A program made the translations under genes and the position numbers. Shown piece after piece: positions 34,188 to 45,070 of a stretch of DNA of 64,000 nucleotides (position 1 is the first letter of the stretch; each line of letters begins with the position of its first letter). This DNA is from Bolinopsis microptera. Lineage: Eukaryota; Ctenophora; Tentaculata; Lobata; Bolinopsidae. The stretch is taken from assembly GCF_026151205.1 (NCBI RefSeq), contig NC_087079.1:15376445-15440444 (forward strand). The letters are read 5' to 3'. A model generated the notes under the pieces. It did no database searches. It saw only the letters and a list, made by a program, of their open reading frames with translations, and was not told the DNA's origin.

Positions 34188-34735
34188 GCGTTTTCTTCCC
34201 TCATTTTTTCCATCAATGGACTGGACTTACCAGGGAGAAAAGTAAGACCCCAAAGCAATCTATTCTTACTGATTGTGCATGATTTATGTAAAATAAATCT
34301 TTATATGAATAATATTTTTGATCTGTATTATCTCCGTGATTTAGCTTAAGACAAGAGATATTGGCAGAAATTACAATGAAGTTTTGATAATTGGTTATTT
34401 GTTTTAGGGAAAGACTGAACTTGGGCGTTGTTTCTAACTATCCCTTGTATAGAACTTTTATTTAATATAAATTAACAGTAGATTAAGGTAGCGTAAGTAA
34501 GAATTTTCCTCGCCCGCAAGAAACATTGTCCGCTACCTCAGAAAGGGACAATGAACTTTTCCACTAATTGCTAAGACTATTTAACGATATATTTCCAGTA
34601 ATTCCACAAATGATACACAAACAGAGAGACTAGTTCACTAGACGCTTACTAAATTGTTACTAAACAGTTACTATTATCACAGTGCTGGCAAGCACGAGCG
34701 GTGTCTTTATTGGGGGTATACTATGTACCCCCTTT

Positions 34736-34808
34736 ACTATTGTACCCCCTTTACTATTATACCCCCTTTACTATTATACCCCCTTTACTATTATACCCCC
34801 TTTACACC
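34736..34808 (+). repeat. 17-bp tandem repeat
   Basis: About 4.3 copies of accccctttactattat, followed by a GC-rich hairpin pair. Translation gives a false PLYYYT repeat. Confidence 0.95.
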
Positions 34809-34837
34809 CCCTTTGGTACACGTCGGAAGCCTCTTTC

Positions 34838-34892
34838 GTGCACGCGAAGCGTGCACTCCGGCCGGAGGCGGCGGCCGAAGGCCGCCGCCTCC
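34838..34892. repeat. Two adjacent perfect GC-rich hairpins with GAA loops
   Basis: GTGCACGC-gaa-GCGTGCAC (34838-34856) is followed at once by a 13-bp stem GGAGGCGGCGGCC-gaa-GGCCGCCGCCTCC (34864-34892), overlapping the palindrome tccggccgga (34857-34866). Almost pure G+C in an AT-rich region. Confidence 0.9.
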
Positions 34893-36310
34893 GACAGGAG
34901 TTTTTCAGGCATTAAGACTCATCGGAAGTCGTTCAGCAGATTTATTTTTAGTTCAAAACATTCTGATTTGATGTCAAAGATGACAGGAATAAAAAATAGT
35001 TATGCTGAGATTTTTAAGAAATTTGCATAAAATACTCGCCAGCACTGTTATACGAAATTCGGTAAAAAACCCAAAATCGCCATATTCAGGTGCCTTAAAA
35101 ACCATGTTAAAATTGAGTTAGAGATCTGAAATTTTTTAGGGCGTCTAGACGTTGACCAAATCGACTGCAAAAAAAGTTTCAAGTTTCAGGAGCATAGGAA
35201 AATGGGTTTTCTAGAACCCCTGTTTTACGACAGATTGTCGTGATATATACATACATATATACATATATATATATATTCAGGGATAGACGCTTTGCCAGTG
35301 AATTATAGCCTGTATTTAAGTGTCCGTAAATTCTGAAGTATAAAAGATACAGCCATTTCGGACCACAGGTCTTGAAGATAATTGTTTAGACTTCAGTTTA
35401 CATTATGTTAAAAAGTAATTCAACGTCATCATCACCACTTGATGACGTCATCAAGTTAACCATTTTTAAAACTTGATTTTTCACAAAGTAGTCATTTTTC
35501 AAATCGATTTTACGCCATTGAGGAGTAATTTTATTCAAAATTTGAGGAAATTTTCATCTAAGATAATTGTTTAAGCATTCTCAAAATCTACCGGAAAGTG
35601 TTTCTAGCTTGCTCCTTCATAAAGATATTCGCTATTGAAGTTAGTGCTTTTTTAAAGAATAATTTTATAAAAACGCTAATTTTACGTTCTAGTATTCTCT
35701 GGTGTTACACCATCCCTTGGGTTGTGGAGCTCAATTTTGCTTCCTAAAGATCTAAATTGTGTCATAGGCTAGTTTTAAAGTTGAAAATCGAAAAGTTGCA
35801 CACGTGGGGCCACGCCCAAATTGATAGAAAATTGCTAAAATCACTGAAAATTGCTGTTTTCACCAATTTCCGTCAACTTTGGAGTGCCGTTGTGATAACA
35901 GTTCTTCTTGAAATACTTTGAAACTTTTCATTGCTTATCAAACTATATATAAAACACCATCACGCAAAAATTGACAGTGATTCAATATTAGATGCGGACG
36001 CAACGTCCGCTCAAGGTTTGCACGTGCGAAAGGTTAAAATTTTGCTCATTCGTGATTTTGAACAAATTCTGCTTTGCCACGACAGTTCAATGTCATTATA
36101 TATGAATTTAATGCCAACTTGAATGAGTATAAAATGGCATATTCAGTCAGTGATCCGATCGACCGATATGCTTACCTAAACACAAGGAAATGGTTTTAAA
36201 GGAAAAATTTCGAAATTGTTGAAATCACCTCCCTATTAATATTAATGAAATTATGAGTTTACATTTCGGCTTTGTAAAGTACCCTGACATTATAATCAAA
36301 AAGAGATGAT
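34893..36310. other. Non-coding; short palindrome and TA-rich run
   Basis: Holds an (ATATAC)/(TA) run near 35244-35278 and a perfect 20-bp palindrome acttgatgacgtcatcaagt at 35437-35456 containing a CRE-type TGACGTCA. No exon seen. Confidence 0.5.
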
Positions 36311-36670
36311 ATTTGACCAAAACCCATAATCATGGGTAGAGTGGAGCGCTGCCAGTGTCTCTCTTTCCCGAACAAAAGGCAATGATATCAATTTGAATGA
36401 CCGTTATCAAATGCAAAATTATACCGAGAATGAAATCGGTCGCTCGCTTTTCCCACTCATTCATGGCTTACGAATTGTAATAAGTTTCGATTTATAACAT
36501 GTAATCTATTTCAATTGTAAATGAATGGGAAAAGCGAGCGACCGATTTCATTCTCGGTATAATTTTGCATTTGATAACGGTCATTCAAATTGATATCATT
36601 GCCTTTTGTTCGGGAAAGAGAGACACTGGCAGCGCTCCACTCTACCCATGATTATGGGTTTTGGTCAAAT
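36311..36670. mobile_element. 360-bp fold-back (long inverted repeat) element
   Basis: Arms 36311-36462 and 36519-36670 are reverse complements over about 150 bases with one or two mismatches, around a 56-base loop. Ends are atttgaccaaaacccataat and its complement. There is no coding capacity. The near-perfect arms mean a young insertion or continuing repair between arms. I could not find a convincing target duplication. Confidence 0.9.
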
Positions 36671-37872
36671 AATATATACGGTTACTAGATAATCACTAGG
36701 AGTAGGAGGTAAACAAAAGATTATCCTTGGTTCATCAGTGTCCCTCCTAAATACCGCTTACAGTGCACATTCATATTCACAGGGGTGGTTTTACTAAAAA
36801 GTGTAGTAAAAAAGGTACACTTTTTTACACTTTTTTTACACCTTAAATTACACTTAACCAAATTTCTTCTCAAAATCTTCTTTTTCCTATTATTTTCATA
36901 TCAGTCTTCACATTGTTCATTTCCAAGGGTAAAACATAACTTTGTTGAGAAAAAATTCAATTTTTATGCTTTAATAGGCACTACGTGCTACACTTTTGCC
37001 TTATTTTAAGTATGGCGTAAGAAAGTGTAGAGAACCCCCCCCCCCCCCCCCCCCCCCCGTGGTTGACTATACTTCTACATTCTACATATCCAAGATAAAG
37101 ATCAGCCATGAAGTGTTCACTCCAGTACGATTACCCTGATTGTGACCGGGCGTGCAGTAACACACTCTAATGACCTAATCATAATAAGCAAGTACACATA
37201 GTGCACTAATTACACATACACATAACAACGTATAATATCTAATATCCAAGATACCGTTATTTTAATTTAAACCCAGTGTATGGCCCAATGAGAGCGCTCC
37301 ACGTGGTTTAAAGACACCGTTCAGCGGACAGCCCTACGCAGTATAATCAGACCGATTAGACCACGTGACGTACTTTGTACAGAGAATAATCGCTGATAAT
37401 TTTATTACTTGTGCTGTCATGTGATCAGGAACTGGAGGTCACGTGACGAGGACATTTCAGGGTGATCTCCGTTTCTCGATCACATCTTCAGGTCGGGTAG
37501 CAGAGTGAGGCTTGAGAAGTCGCCCACCAAAAACTCACCGACATAACTTTGGTCCATGCAGTCAGATCGACTCACAGAAAAGTAGGAAATGACCAAATAT
37601 CGGAGATGATCCATTCGCGAACTCTTGGAAATGAGAGCGCGCACGTGCAGACAGGTCACGTGACCGGGATCGTTAAAACACGTGTTCCACGTAATTTGGT
37701 CTGGGTGGAGAAGGAAGATACGGGAGGCGCCGGAAATGCGGGCTGGTCAGTGTTATTGAGGCCTGCCAGCAAGTACAAGTCAGTTTGTTTATTGCAATAG
37801 AAACCTCGTTTAATTTGATAATAGTCTTATAAACGCCCGGACGTTCATTATTTTTGTATGTGGGTGTGATGA
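36671..37872. other. Non-coding; poly-C run, CACGTG sites and a weak ORF
   Basis: A 24-base C run at 37035-37058. CACGTG occurs near 37300, 37362, 37439 and 37658, and ACACGTGTTCCACG near 37678. A frame at 37549-37800 (MVHAVRSTHRKVGN to WSVLLRPASKYK) lies over the last of these but shows no family signature; I do not call it a gene. Confidence 0.4.
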
Positions 37873-37880
37873 TGCGGTGT

Positions 37881-38208
37881 GGGGGGGTACCAATGGCATA
37901 AAATGGCATAAATGGCATACGTTTTATGGCATAAACGGAAATTTTTATTGGCCAATTCTCCATTTATGCCATGAATTTAGGTCTTCATATTTGACTTTAA
38001 ATTCGCAAATTATTATTAGTACTTGAATGAGAGACATGTTTCATGCTTTATAACGCTTGGAATGATCGTTAAAGATTCATATGACAAATAAAGAAAATAG
38101 AAATGTATTATATCAAAAATGGCATAAATGGCATACGTTTTATGGCATAAATGGAAATTTTTATTGGCCAATTCTCCATTATGCCATTTATGCCATTGGT
38201 ACCCCCCC
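37881..38208. mobile_element. 328-bp TIR element with 8-bp target duplication (hAT/Merlin-type MITE)
   Basis: Ends GGGGGGGTACCAATGGCATA and its inverted copy are flanked by the direct repeat TGCGGTGT (37873-37880 and 38209-38216). Inside, an 80-base segment with ATGGCATA repeats and tttttattggccaattctcc occurs twice in direct orientation (from about 37902 and about 38118). The 8-bp duplication fits hAT, Merlin or P; the end sequence does not decide. Confidence 0.85.
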
Positions 38209-38216
38209 TGCGGTGT

Positions 38217-39380
38217 AGTTAAGTTTTTGATAATCATTTTGTTCTTGTAAATGTGTTGTGCTTAAATTGTCGGTATCAGCAAGAAATAGCTGTAAACTTC
38301 CGTAAACTCGTTTGCATTCGCGAGTGTACGAATAATCGACATTTTGAACATTCGTGGGATACGAGAAAAACTGTACTCAACTTTGATAACCACTATGGTA
38401 TCCGGTTATCTGATCTAAGATATGAAATTGCGCAACTTAACTGCTTCCGTTATATTAGTATATTATAATACAAGGAGGCACTATATTACATATTTTTCTA
38501 TTATTGCTACGAAGCTGTTACTATAACAGTTTGTATAACCGTTTGACAGCAAATTATGGTTCTAATAGTCCCATTACACATGTTATACGTCATAACGCAT
38601 GACTTGCAGATTATGTGCAGGGTATTTCTCCTGTTGAGCTTAATTTGGCCCACCCTTCACAGCTTAATACGGGTTGCAAGGTCATTTTCATTTCTCTGCA
38701 ACTGTTGACGTTAGTTTCTCTGTAGCTTTGTTGAATTCGCTTAAAGTTAGCTTAGTCCAGCAGTCGTGAACCGATCTGTGCTGTGAATCCTCGAGGCTCG
38801 TCTCACGTTGCGACCCCGAGGGACCACGAGTGTAGCGATTATACACATTATACAGGACAAGACCACTAATCCTAAATATCAGATGATTATTTAATTATAA
38901 TTCCACCGTGACCTATTTAAGCTCTATCCTGGGACAGATCATTATCCAATGTCCATAACTGTCTGACAATACAAACCAATTATGCACTTATTTACAAACG
39001 TGTTATACTTATAGATAAGGGACCCTTATCTATTAAGGGTAAAGGACCGATTGGGTTGTTTTTACACTGCTTGCTCTGATAATACATTGCCTGTCCTCAG
39101 AGCATTCACTGGCTACTGCATAGTATTTAGAAACCGCCAAATAGGAAATTACGTTACATGTATTTAATTATTATTATTTAATTATAATATATTAATGTAG
39201 TTCCCCTCTACAACCACAAACCGATCCTCACTCTAATGTCTGTAGACCATTCTAGATAACCGATGTCATCGCATGATATACCCATTACCAATTATATCTG
39301 GCAGGTAGCTCGTATCTTTATTAGCTAGTCAGTTGACGTTGTGGTTGAGGCAATGTTATTTATGGTATCATAATAGTACT

Positions 39381-39413
<33 letters not shown>

Positions 39414-39869
39414 CTTATAGTGCACTATTATTACAGTATAATTCTTGAGAATCATGCACGAGTTAGGGAGTCTATTTAAATATTTAATGATCAATTTGTA
39501 AACACTGTAGACTTTAGTTGTGTTCCGATTCCCAACCATTATACGCTTACCAGGTTGTATTTTACGGGGTTCCGAAATTTTAGTTTTGGACGTTTCTTCT
39601 CTCAAAACCAAGCCTGAAACGTGATTTAACAACTACCCGTGTCTCAAAAAACTTGTTCAAATTTGTGAAATGTTGATTTGCGAAATGTCTGGTCCAATAC
39701 ACTCTTGGTCGCCCAATAATTTGAATTACCAGATCGTTGACTTTTTGAGCTTTACACTCCCCACTCTGCTGCAGACAAAATCTCGTAAGTATTATACTAC
39801 TTCACTAACTCACTTTAACTGGAAGGAGGTAATGTAGCAGATGAGGATTGTAACACCATACAACACTAA
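38217..39869. other. Non-coding; TAG microsatellite
   Basis: (TAG)n at about 39379-39413. The reading frames here (38253-38468 and 39360-39632) show no family signature. An AT-rich segment lies at 39160-39200. Confidence 0.5.
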
Positions 39870-40853
39870 ATGGGAGACGGGCTAAACAGGGCGAGACACG
39901 GCAGTGATAGGAACTGGGGGCGGGAGCAATACCAGAACCCCTCTCCCGCTAGTGCTTCTTTGGACGACTCTCATTTAACCGCCAACAGGGTAAGTGCCAG
40001 GTGCTATTGACCTTATATGGGCATCACGTGGTGCTACTGACCTTATAAGGGCATCACGTGATGCACTCCTAGGTGTAGCAGATGTAGGTTATAGCTGCAA
40101 GTATTTGTATTATTAGATGTAGCTACTAGCTGCAACTTGCTTATCAATCCTTGCAGTTACAGTTGATAGGTTGGGTATTTCCAAGCAGAAAATTTAAAAT
40201 AAGCAGTCTTCGTATAGTGACAATGGGCGATAAATGTAGACAATGTTCTTTCACATGTTGTTATATTACGTAAGCAATTTTATGTCATTATGCAATTTCA
40301 CGCGCGTAGTTATTGTGTATAAACGTAAGCGTCATCAAGTTTTGAGGCTATGGCGGAGAGCTTGTCATCCCAAACTCCAACTCAACTGGTTCTGACTGCA
40401 TAGCCTCAATAAATTTATTTCTTTAGGTAACACGACTCTCGCCCGAGCGGGACTCTATTCCGAACAGGAATCTTATTAAGGCTAAGGTTATAGTTGCATC
40501 ATTCTATTTGGTGTGGTTTTGTTTCGTTGGTTTAGTCGTCATATTATATGCATACGTGTACGTGTGTTACTGTTATATGCTCAATGTTCAATTTTAATTT
40601 CAATTAATTTTATAGCCTGTTTCAGACAGATTTAAGGCTGCATTAATATACACCACAGTAAATGTGAAAGGATTGTACTGAGAAATGAGGTTAAAAGTGA
40701 GGTTAAAAGTGAAGTTAAAAGTGAGGTAAAATATAATGACGTGATTTTAATAATAATACAGTACGAGGTAGTGGTTTTACCTAATTACCTTTCCAGACTG
40801 GTAGCATCGAGAGGAAGATAGGACTGGGAAATATATACTGTCAAAAGTCACAG
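39870..40853 (+). CDS. First two exons of an unrecognised gene (39870-39989, 40797-40853)
   Basis: ATG 39870 opens a 40-codon frame, MGDGLNRARHGSDRNWGREQ to ASLDDSHLTANR, ending at a strong donor (AGG|gtaagt). After an 807-base intron, tttccag precedes 19 codons, TGSIERKIGLGNIYCQKSQ, ending at gtatga. The join is phase 0. There is no signal peptide or family match. The intron carries a near-tandem duplicate of 30 bases with CATCACGTG (39999-40065) and a GAGGTTAAAAGT repeat (about 40684-40730). Likely continues at 44.3-45.1 kb. Confidence 0.6.
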
Positions 40854-41211
40854 GTATGAAGCAAAGGAATGCAGTATGGTTTCAACGCCTTAAAAGTACA
40901 TCCAGTAGAGATAGTTTAAGACATTGTTCACCTATTACGTAAGCATTTCCAACTTCCTAGCCTAATGCTAACGGAGCCTGGGGTTGCAATAGAATTTTTC
41001 AAAATGCGCAACTTTTGTCCTTTTATTAATTAAACTGGCAAAAAGTTGCATACGTTGCAGTCAAACTCTAACATTTAGGGGTGGTTCTGCACGTTTCAAT
41101 GGTAACTAACATAATATCACGGTCACGTAAACGGGTCTAAAGTCCATATCTTAATCTAGAGAACCATAGCACCTAGAGAGCTAGAGAGGTAAGTAATAAC
41201 TAATAACTTAA

Positions 41212-43232
41212 CCCATTAGGGACGACGAGTTTTAAAGTTTGTCGATTTCGATGCCATCTAACACACTAGGTCACTTCACAGCAAAAATGAGATATCCAAA
41301 AAAGCTAATCTGTATCTCGTTAACTTTAAACGATACTCATACAGCAATGGTCATCATGTTTTTTTCGGCTATTACTCCTGAAACAAAGACGTTAGGATAA
41401 AATAAAAACTGTAGCATAAGATAAAAACATATGGCCGATACTGTGTGACTCTAATTTTTTTTAAATACAGAAATTGGGTCATAAACGACCTATAGCTATT
41501 CGGCTTGCCGCTTGCTTATTACTACATAATATGTGCATGTAGCTTCTTGAATTCGGTCTACAAAATGACACCAAAAGTGCAAAAATATGAGTATAAAAAC
41601 ATGTTATGTCTTGATAATTACATTAAAATTTTTAAATCGATCAACTGGGTCAATAACGACCAACTCTGAACCACGCTATTAATTATCAGTATCAAAATCA
41701 TGCGGTTCAACCATCAAGAAATACAGCGTAACAGTTGGTGTAACTTCACTAAGCACTCGTAGGTCTTAATCCCACAGAAACCAGTAACCACGGTGGCTGA
41801 CCACTAGGTCCCATGAGATCCAGGGTCTCATGGTGATCTGCAGATCACGTCACCTAATCAGTGACGAATAATAAACAGAATTGGATTGATAAGTACGTGA
41901 GTTGATCAGCTGTCAGTACACAACGATTCCCGTACTGTAGTGCGACACGTACCCTAGTGGCAGTGCGATGCAGTACCCTAGTGCAAAAATCTCCAAGATC
42001 AACACTGTCGCACTTCAGTACGCTACTTGGACTGTAGTGCGACATGAACTCAAGTGCGACAGAGAATTTCCATGTCAGATCCTGCTCACGTTGATTCCAG
42101 ATCCAGTGGGAGAAGAGGGGAGAGGTGGTGTGTGTCCCGACCCAGGTACGTTCGTAGTAGTCAGCAAAGGACTCCATCTCTGGGGGAAGGGTTCCACGAA
42201 GGCGATGGCGCCGATCATCTGGAAGAACTTTCGTACAGCTGAGTTCCCTGCTTTGTACTCCGGGACCAGGTCGTGTTGCTGCAGCTTCCTCCAAAGGGCT
42301 TTCTTGTGGTGGAAGAAGCATCCTCTCTTGGTACTTTGGTAGTAGTGGGCCAGTTCGCCTCCACAGCGTTGATCAGGGCTCTTTAGGACAGATTCAGGGC
42401 TGACTCCGAAGGCAGAGATCTCGCGACGAATTATTCATTATAATTGTTAGGCTGCAAGAATTATCCATAGCCTTCTAGAATATTCTGAAATATCTATTTT
42501 AGGTCAGAAACGGTCATCAAAATGAAATGTATAACAAGGTCGATTATATTGTGGTAAATTGGGTTTCTATAGGGAGGCAATTAGAAGTACACTCACATTC
42601 CACATTCTCACATTGAAAAGCATGCGACCTCACTTGGTCCAATGAGCGGGAAACGGAGAACAAGCCCTGGTGACGTCATACTCACGTGACCTCAGGCTAA
42701 TAATCACGTGACCTCAGACAGGACAATCAGCGTACAGGAGTAATTATCAAGACATAACATGTTTTTATACACAGTATCGGCCATATGTTTTTATCTTATG
42801 CTACAGCTTTTATTTTATCCGAACGTCTTTGTTTCAGAAGTAATAGCCGAAAAAACGTGATGGGCCGTATGCGACCGCAGTTAGGACACAGCGTATAGCT
42901 CTGTTTGTGAACATCTGATTATCACGGGCTTTTCACTAGCCTTTAGGAAATCGTTGCCCAAAACTTTCGTCGCATAGCACGCATGGCCTTCATGAAGTTT
43001 TAATGGCCCAATAAAGGCCAGAAGTTAATTGGAATAATTTTCAATTATCACGACTAATTAATTTAATTATCTAATTGTTAGTCACTCATTAGGCCTATAT
43101 TCTGAAGTGAATAATGTAGCCCAATAGATTTTGAACATTCTTGCATAAAATTTGTGTAATCAAGTATTTTGGTTTGTCATCTATATCCTCTAGAAAGGAT
43201 GGGTCGTAAACGACCCTATCGTCCCTAATGGG
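41212..43232. mobile_element. piggyBac-type element, non-autonomous
   Basis: Begins CCCATTAGGGACGA and ends TCGTCCCTAATGGG, with TTAA on both sides (41208-41211, 43233-43236), the piggyBac signature. Internal inverted segments of about 120 bases (cggctattactcctgaaaca region at 41361-41450 and its complement at 42771-42862; gtataaaaacatgttatgtc at 41591 and its complement at 42741) extend the symmetry. GGGTCGTAAACGACC-like palindromes sit near both ends. No piggyBac transposase is seen; the middle is occupied by a MULE fragment. Confidence 0.8.
41925..42450 (-). mobile_element. MULE end with degraded FLYWCH/MULE-type transposase C-terminus
   Basis: From the left, repetitive end words (GTACTGTAGTGCGACA, then more TGCGACA with GTAC spacers, 41932-42065). 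Next, on the minus strand, a transposase remnant: ALINAVEANWP, GCFFHHKKALWRKLQQHDLV, RKFFQMIGAIAFVEPFPQ and ESFADYYERTWVG followed by PLFSHWIWNQ. This matches the MULE pattern GCxFHxxQAxWRKxQxxGL .. LAFVPP .. FxDYFExTWIG .. PLFPxxxWN. Two frameshifts are needed, one before GCFFHH and one after AFVEPFP, so it is dead. It lies inside the piggyBac-type element and has no matching right end there. Confidence 0.75.
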
Positions 43233-43324
43233 TTAAATTTAATGGCCATGTTTATACATTATAGTCAACTTATCAATAAATTATACGCCTTGAACGTTTA
43301 GTTTTTGAGTTATAGACTAAAATC

Positions 43325-43813
43325 TTGTGTATTTTGATAGAGCTTAGGACTCCTAGTAGGATTAGTAGGATTAAGCTTCACCATGTGCTCATGTGCGAGA
43401 ATAATACCTCTATCCTCCTCAATTATAACTCCACCCTGGTCACTTGCAGACGGTACAGTTTAACTTTGAGAAGTTTAAACCATGTTAATTGTCAACGCCA
43501 TGCAGCATGTTTTTATATTCTAAGAATCAAAACAAAATTCGCCGAATTTCCAAATCCAGAGAAATGATCAAGTGGTTAAAGAGGTAGTTACCATAGTTAC
43601 CAGTTTAGATTGTACGTTAGATTAGCTGCTGACAGGTGTGGTGGATCTAAATACTTCCCAGCGGAAAGTTATCTTGCGGGAGGTCTACCAAATAAACTTA
43701 TAATCCCTTTAGTCGACAAGTTGAGGAAGACTCAACTTTTTGACCGTATATTTTCAACGGATCTGTTCTGCAGGGAACATTGTGAGACAAATGGAAAGAG
43801 TATATATAATATT
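43325..43813 (+). other. Open frames of unknown origin
   Basis: Frames at 43325-43567 (RTPSRISRIKLHHVLMCENN) and 43610-43813 (RLAADRCGGSKYFPAESYLA, then LPNKLIIPLVDKLRKTQLFD) look protein-like but have no start, splice context or family match. The second runs into the first copy of a 37-bp direct repeat. They may be an exon of the 39.9-kb gene or transposon debris. Confidence 0.3.
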
Positions 43814-43945
43814 GTGTCGCACTAGAGTACGCTACCTGGATCGTAGCGCGACACGTACTGTAGTGCGAAAGAGTATGTTTTTGTCGGACTTCGCACTAGA
43901 GTACTTGTCGCACTAGAGTACTTGTCGCACTACAGTACGATTACC
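43814..43945. mobile_element. Solo MULE-type end flanked by 37-bp direct repeats
   Basis: gtgtcgcactagagtacgct, a CTACCTGG block and three TGTCGCAC words ending cagtac: the right-end structure of the 22.8-kb element with TGCGAC in place of TTCGAC. On both sides lies ctgcagggaacattgtgaga and its continuation (43768-43804 and 43945-43981, one mismatch). The repeat is far longer than a MULE target duplication. Confidence 0.7.
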
Positions 43946-44358
43946 TGCAGGGAACATTGTTAGACAAATGGAAAGAGTATACGCAAGGTGAGGACGAGGA
44001 ATCTATCATCGAGAATATTTATACTCCCCATACATCGAGTGGGGAATGCTCCGGTTCGTTTTTTTGTTTGTTATTGAACATATTTTCTGATTTTAAAGAG
44101 TACAGCAATAAATTATTAAAAAATTAGAACTGTTCTAAATATTGCCCCAGCTGTAAAATATGATGAGCACCCAAAAACGATAAACACATAGTGAACTATG
44201 TCCGCAATTACTTGGACCATCTAGTTCCATTATCAATCGGCGTGAGTTCAATTATAAATATGAGGTGCCAAATTATTGAAGCAGAATGGATATGAAATTT
44301 ATATGAAATATTCCTGATAGATTTCAGAACAATGGCTATTTATCGATTTAACATTTAA

Positions 44359-45070
44359 GTGGTGGTGGCTAAAAAGGATAAAATGCCGAGCGAACAGTCG
44401 AGGGAGAAGCTACGAGATCTGAGGATCAAAGCAATGGCGCGAGAACAAGAAGAGTTGGACACTACACAGACCCAGTTCACAAGTCAGCAAGTCATCATCA
44501 AATACGACACCCAGGATGCGGTAAGATATGATCTCTATTCTGACTTTTATATATATAATATTAGAGAATATATATATATTCTTTAAAATGTTTGTGCAAT
44601 TCTGACACGAATTACGTGAGCTATTAAAGGGTTGCGTGTGGGCAGTTACTTTTGGGCCTCCCTGTATATCTGGGTACAGGTGGGGAGACGAACTGTAACG
44701 TTTCTGGGAAGCATAGCGATTAATAAATCACCTTACACTGTTGACAAATGTGGCCCACAAGTATCCGTATTTATAATCAAATTTAGATTCTGTACATTTC
44801 CTCTTAGTCTGAAAGCCTAAAAGTATCCGTATTCATATTTAGATTCTGTACATTTCCTCTTAGTCTTAAAGCCTACGTACAAAGATAACTGAATTTTGTA
44901 ATTGTATATAAAATCAATAGTGATTCCCCTTGAATCACTTATCACTTCCTTACTAAAAATCTCAGGGAGGTCAGGCATCAGGCGGCAACTTCTACGCCAT
45001 GCCTAAAGGTAAATCTCTCGCAACCGGGGAGGAGCCAGTCAGCGATGATGAGAGTCATGGTGGTAAAAAG
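44359..45070 (+). CDS. Further exons of the unrecognised gene (about 44382-44520, 44966-45070)
   Basis: The first exon ends at a good donor (GCG|gtaaga) and encodes a charged helix, KMPSEQSREKLRDLRIKAMA then REQEELDTTQTQ, with TSQQVIIKYDTQDA. Its acceptor is uncertain: AG before GATAAAATG would be in phase with the 40853 donor but has a weak pyrimidine tract. The second exon (ctcag acceptor, 35 codons, phase 0) gives GGQASGGNFYAMPKGKSLAT and EEPVSDDESHGGKK. Low-complexity, hydrophilic, probably cytosolic. No stop codon is found before the next donor, so the gene continues. Confidence 0.55.
44602..44667. repeat. Dispersed repeat, copy B (mariner-like end)
   Basis: gacacgaattacgtgagcta to ttttgggcctccctgtat, close to 23559-23620. 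Confidence 0.6.

Noticed and set aside
34654-35030. PLYYYTPFT repeat proteins
   Set aside because: Translation of the 17-bp tandem repeat and GC hairpins.
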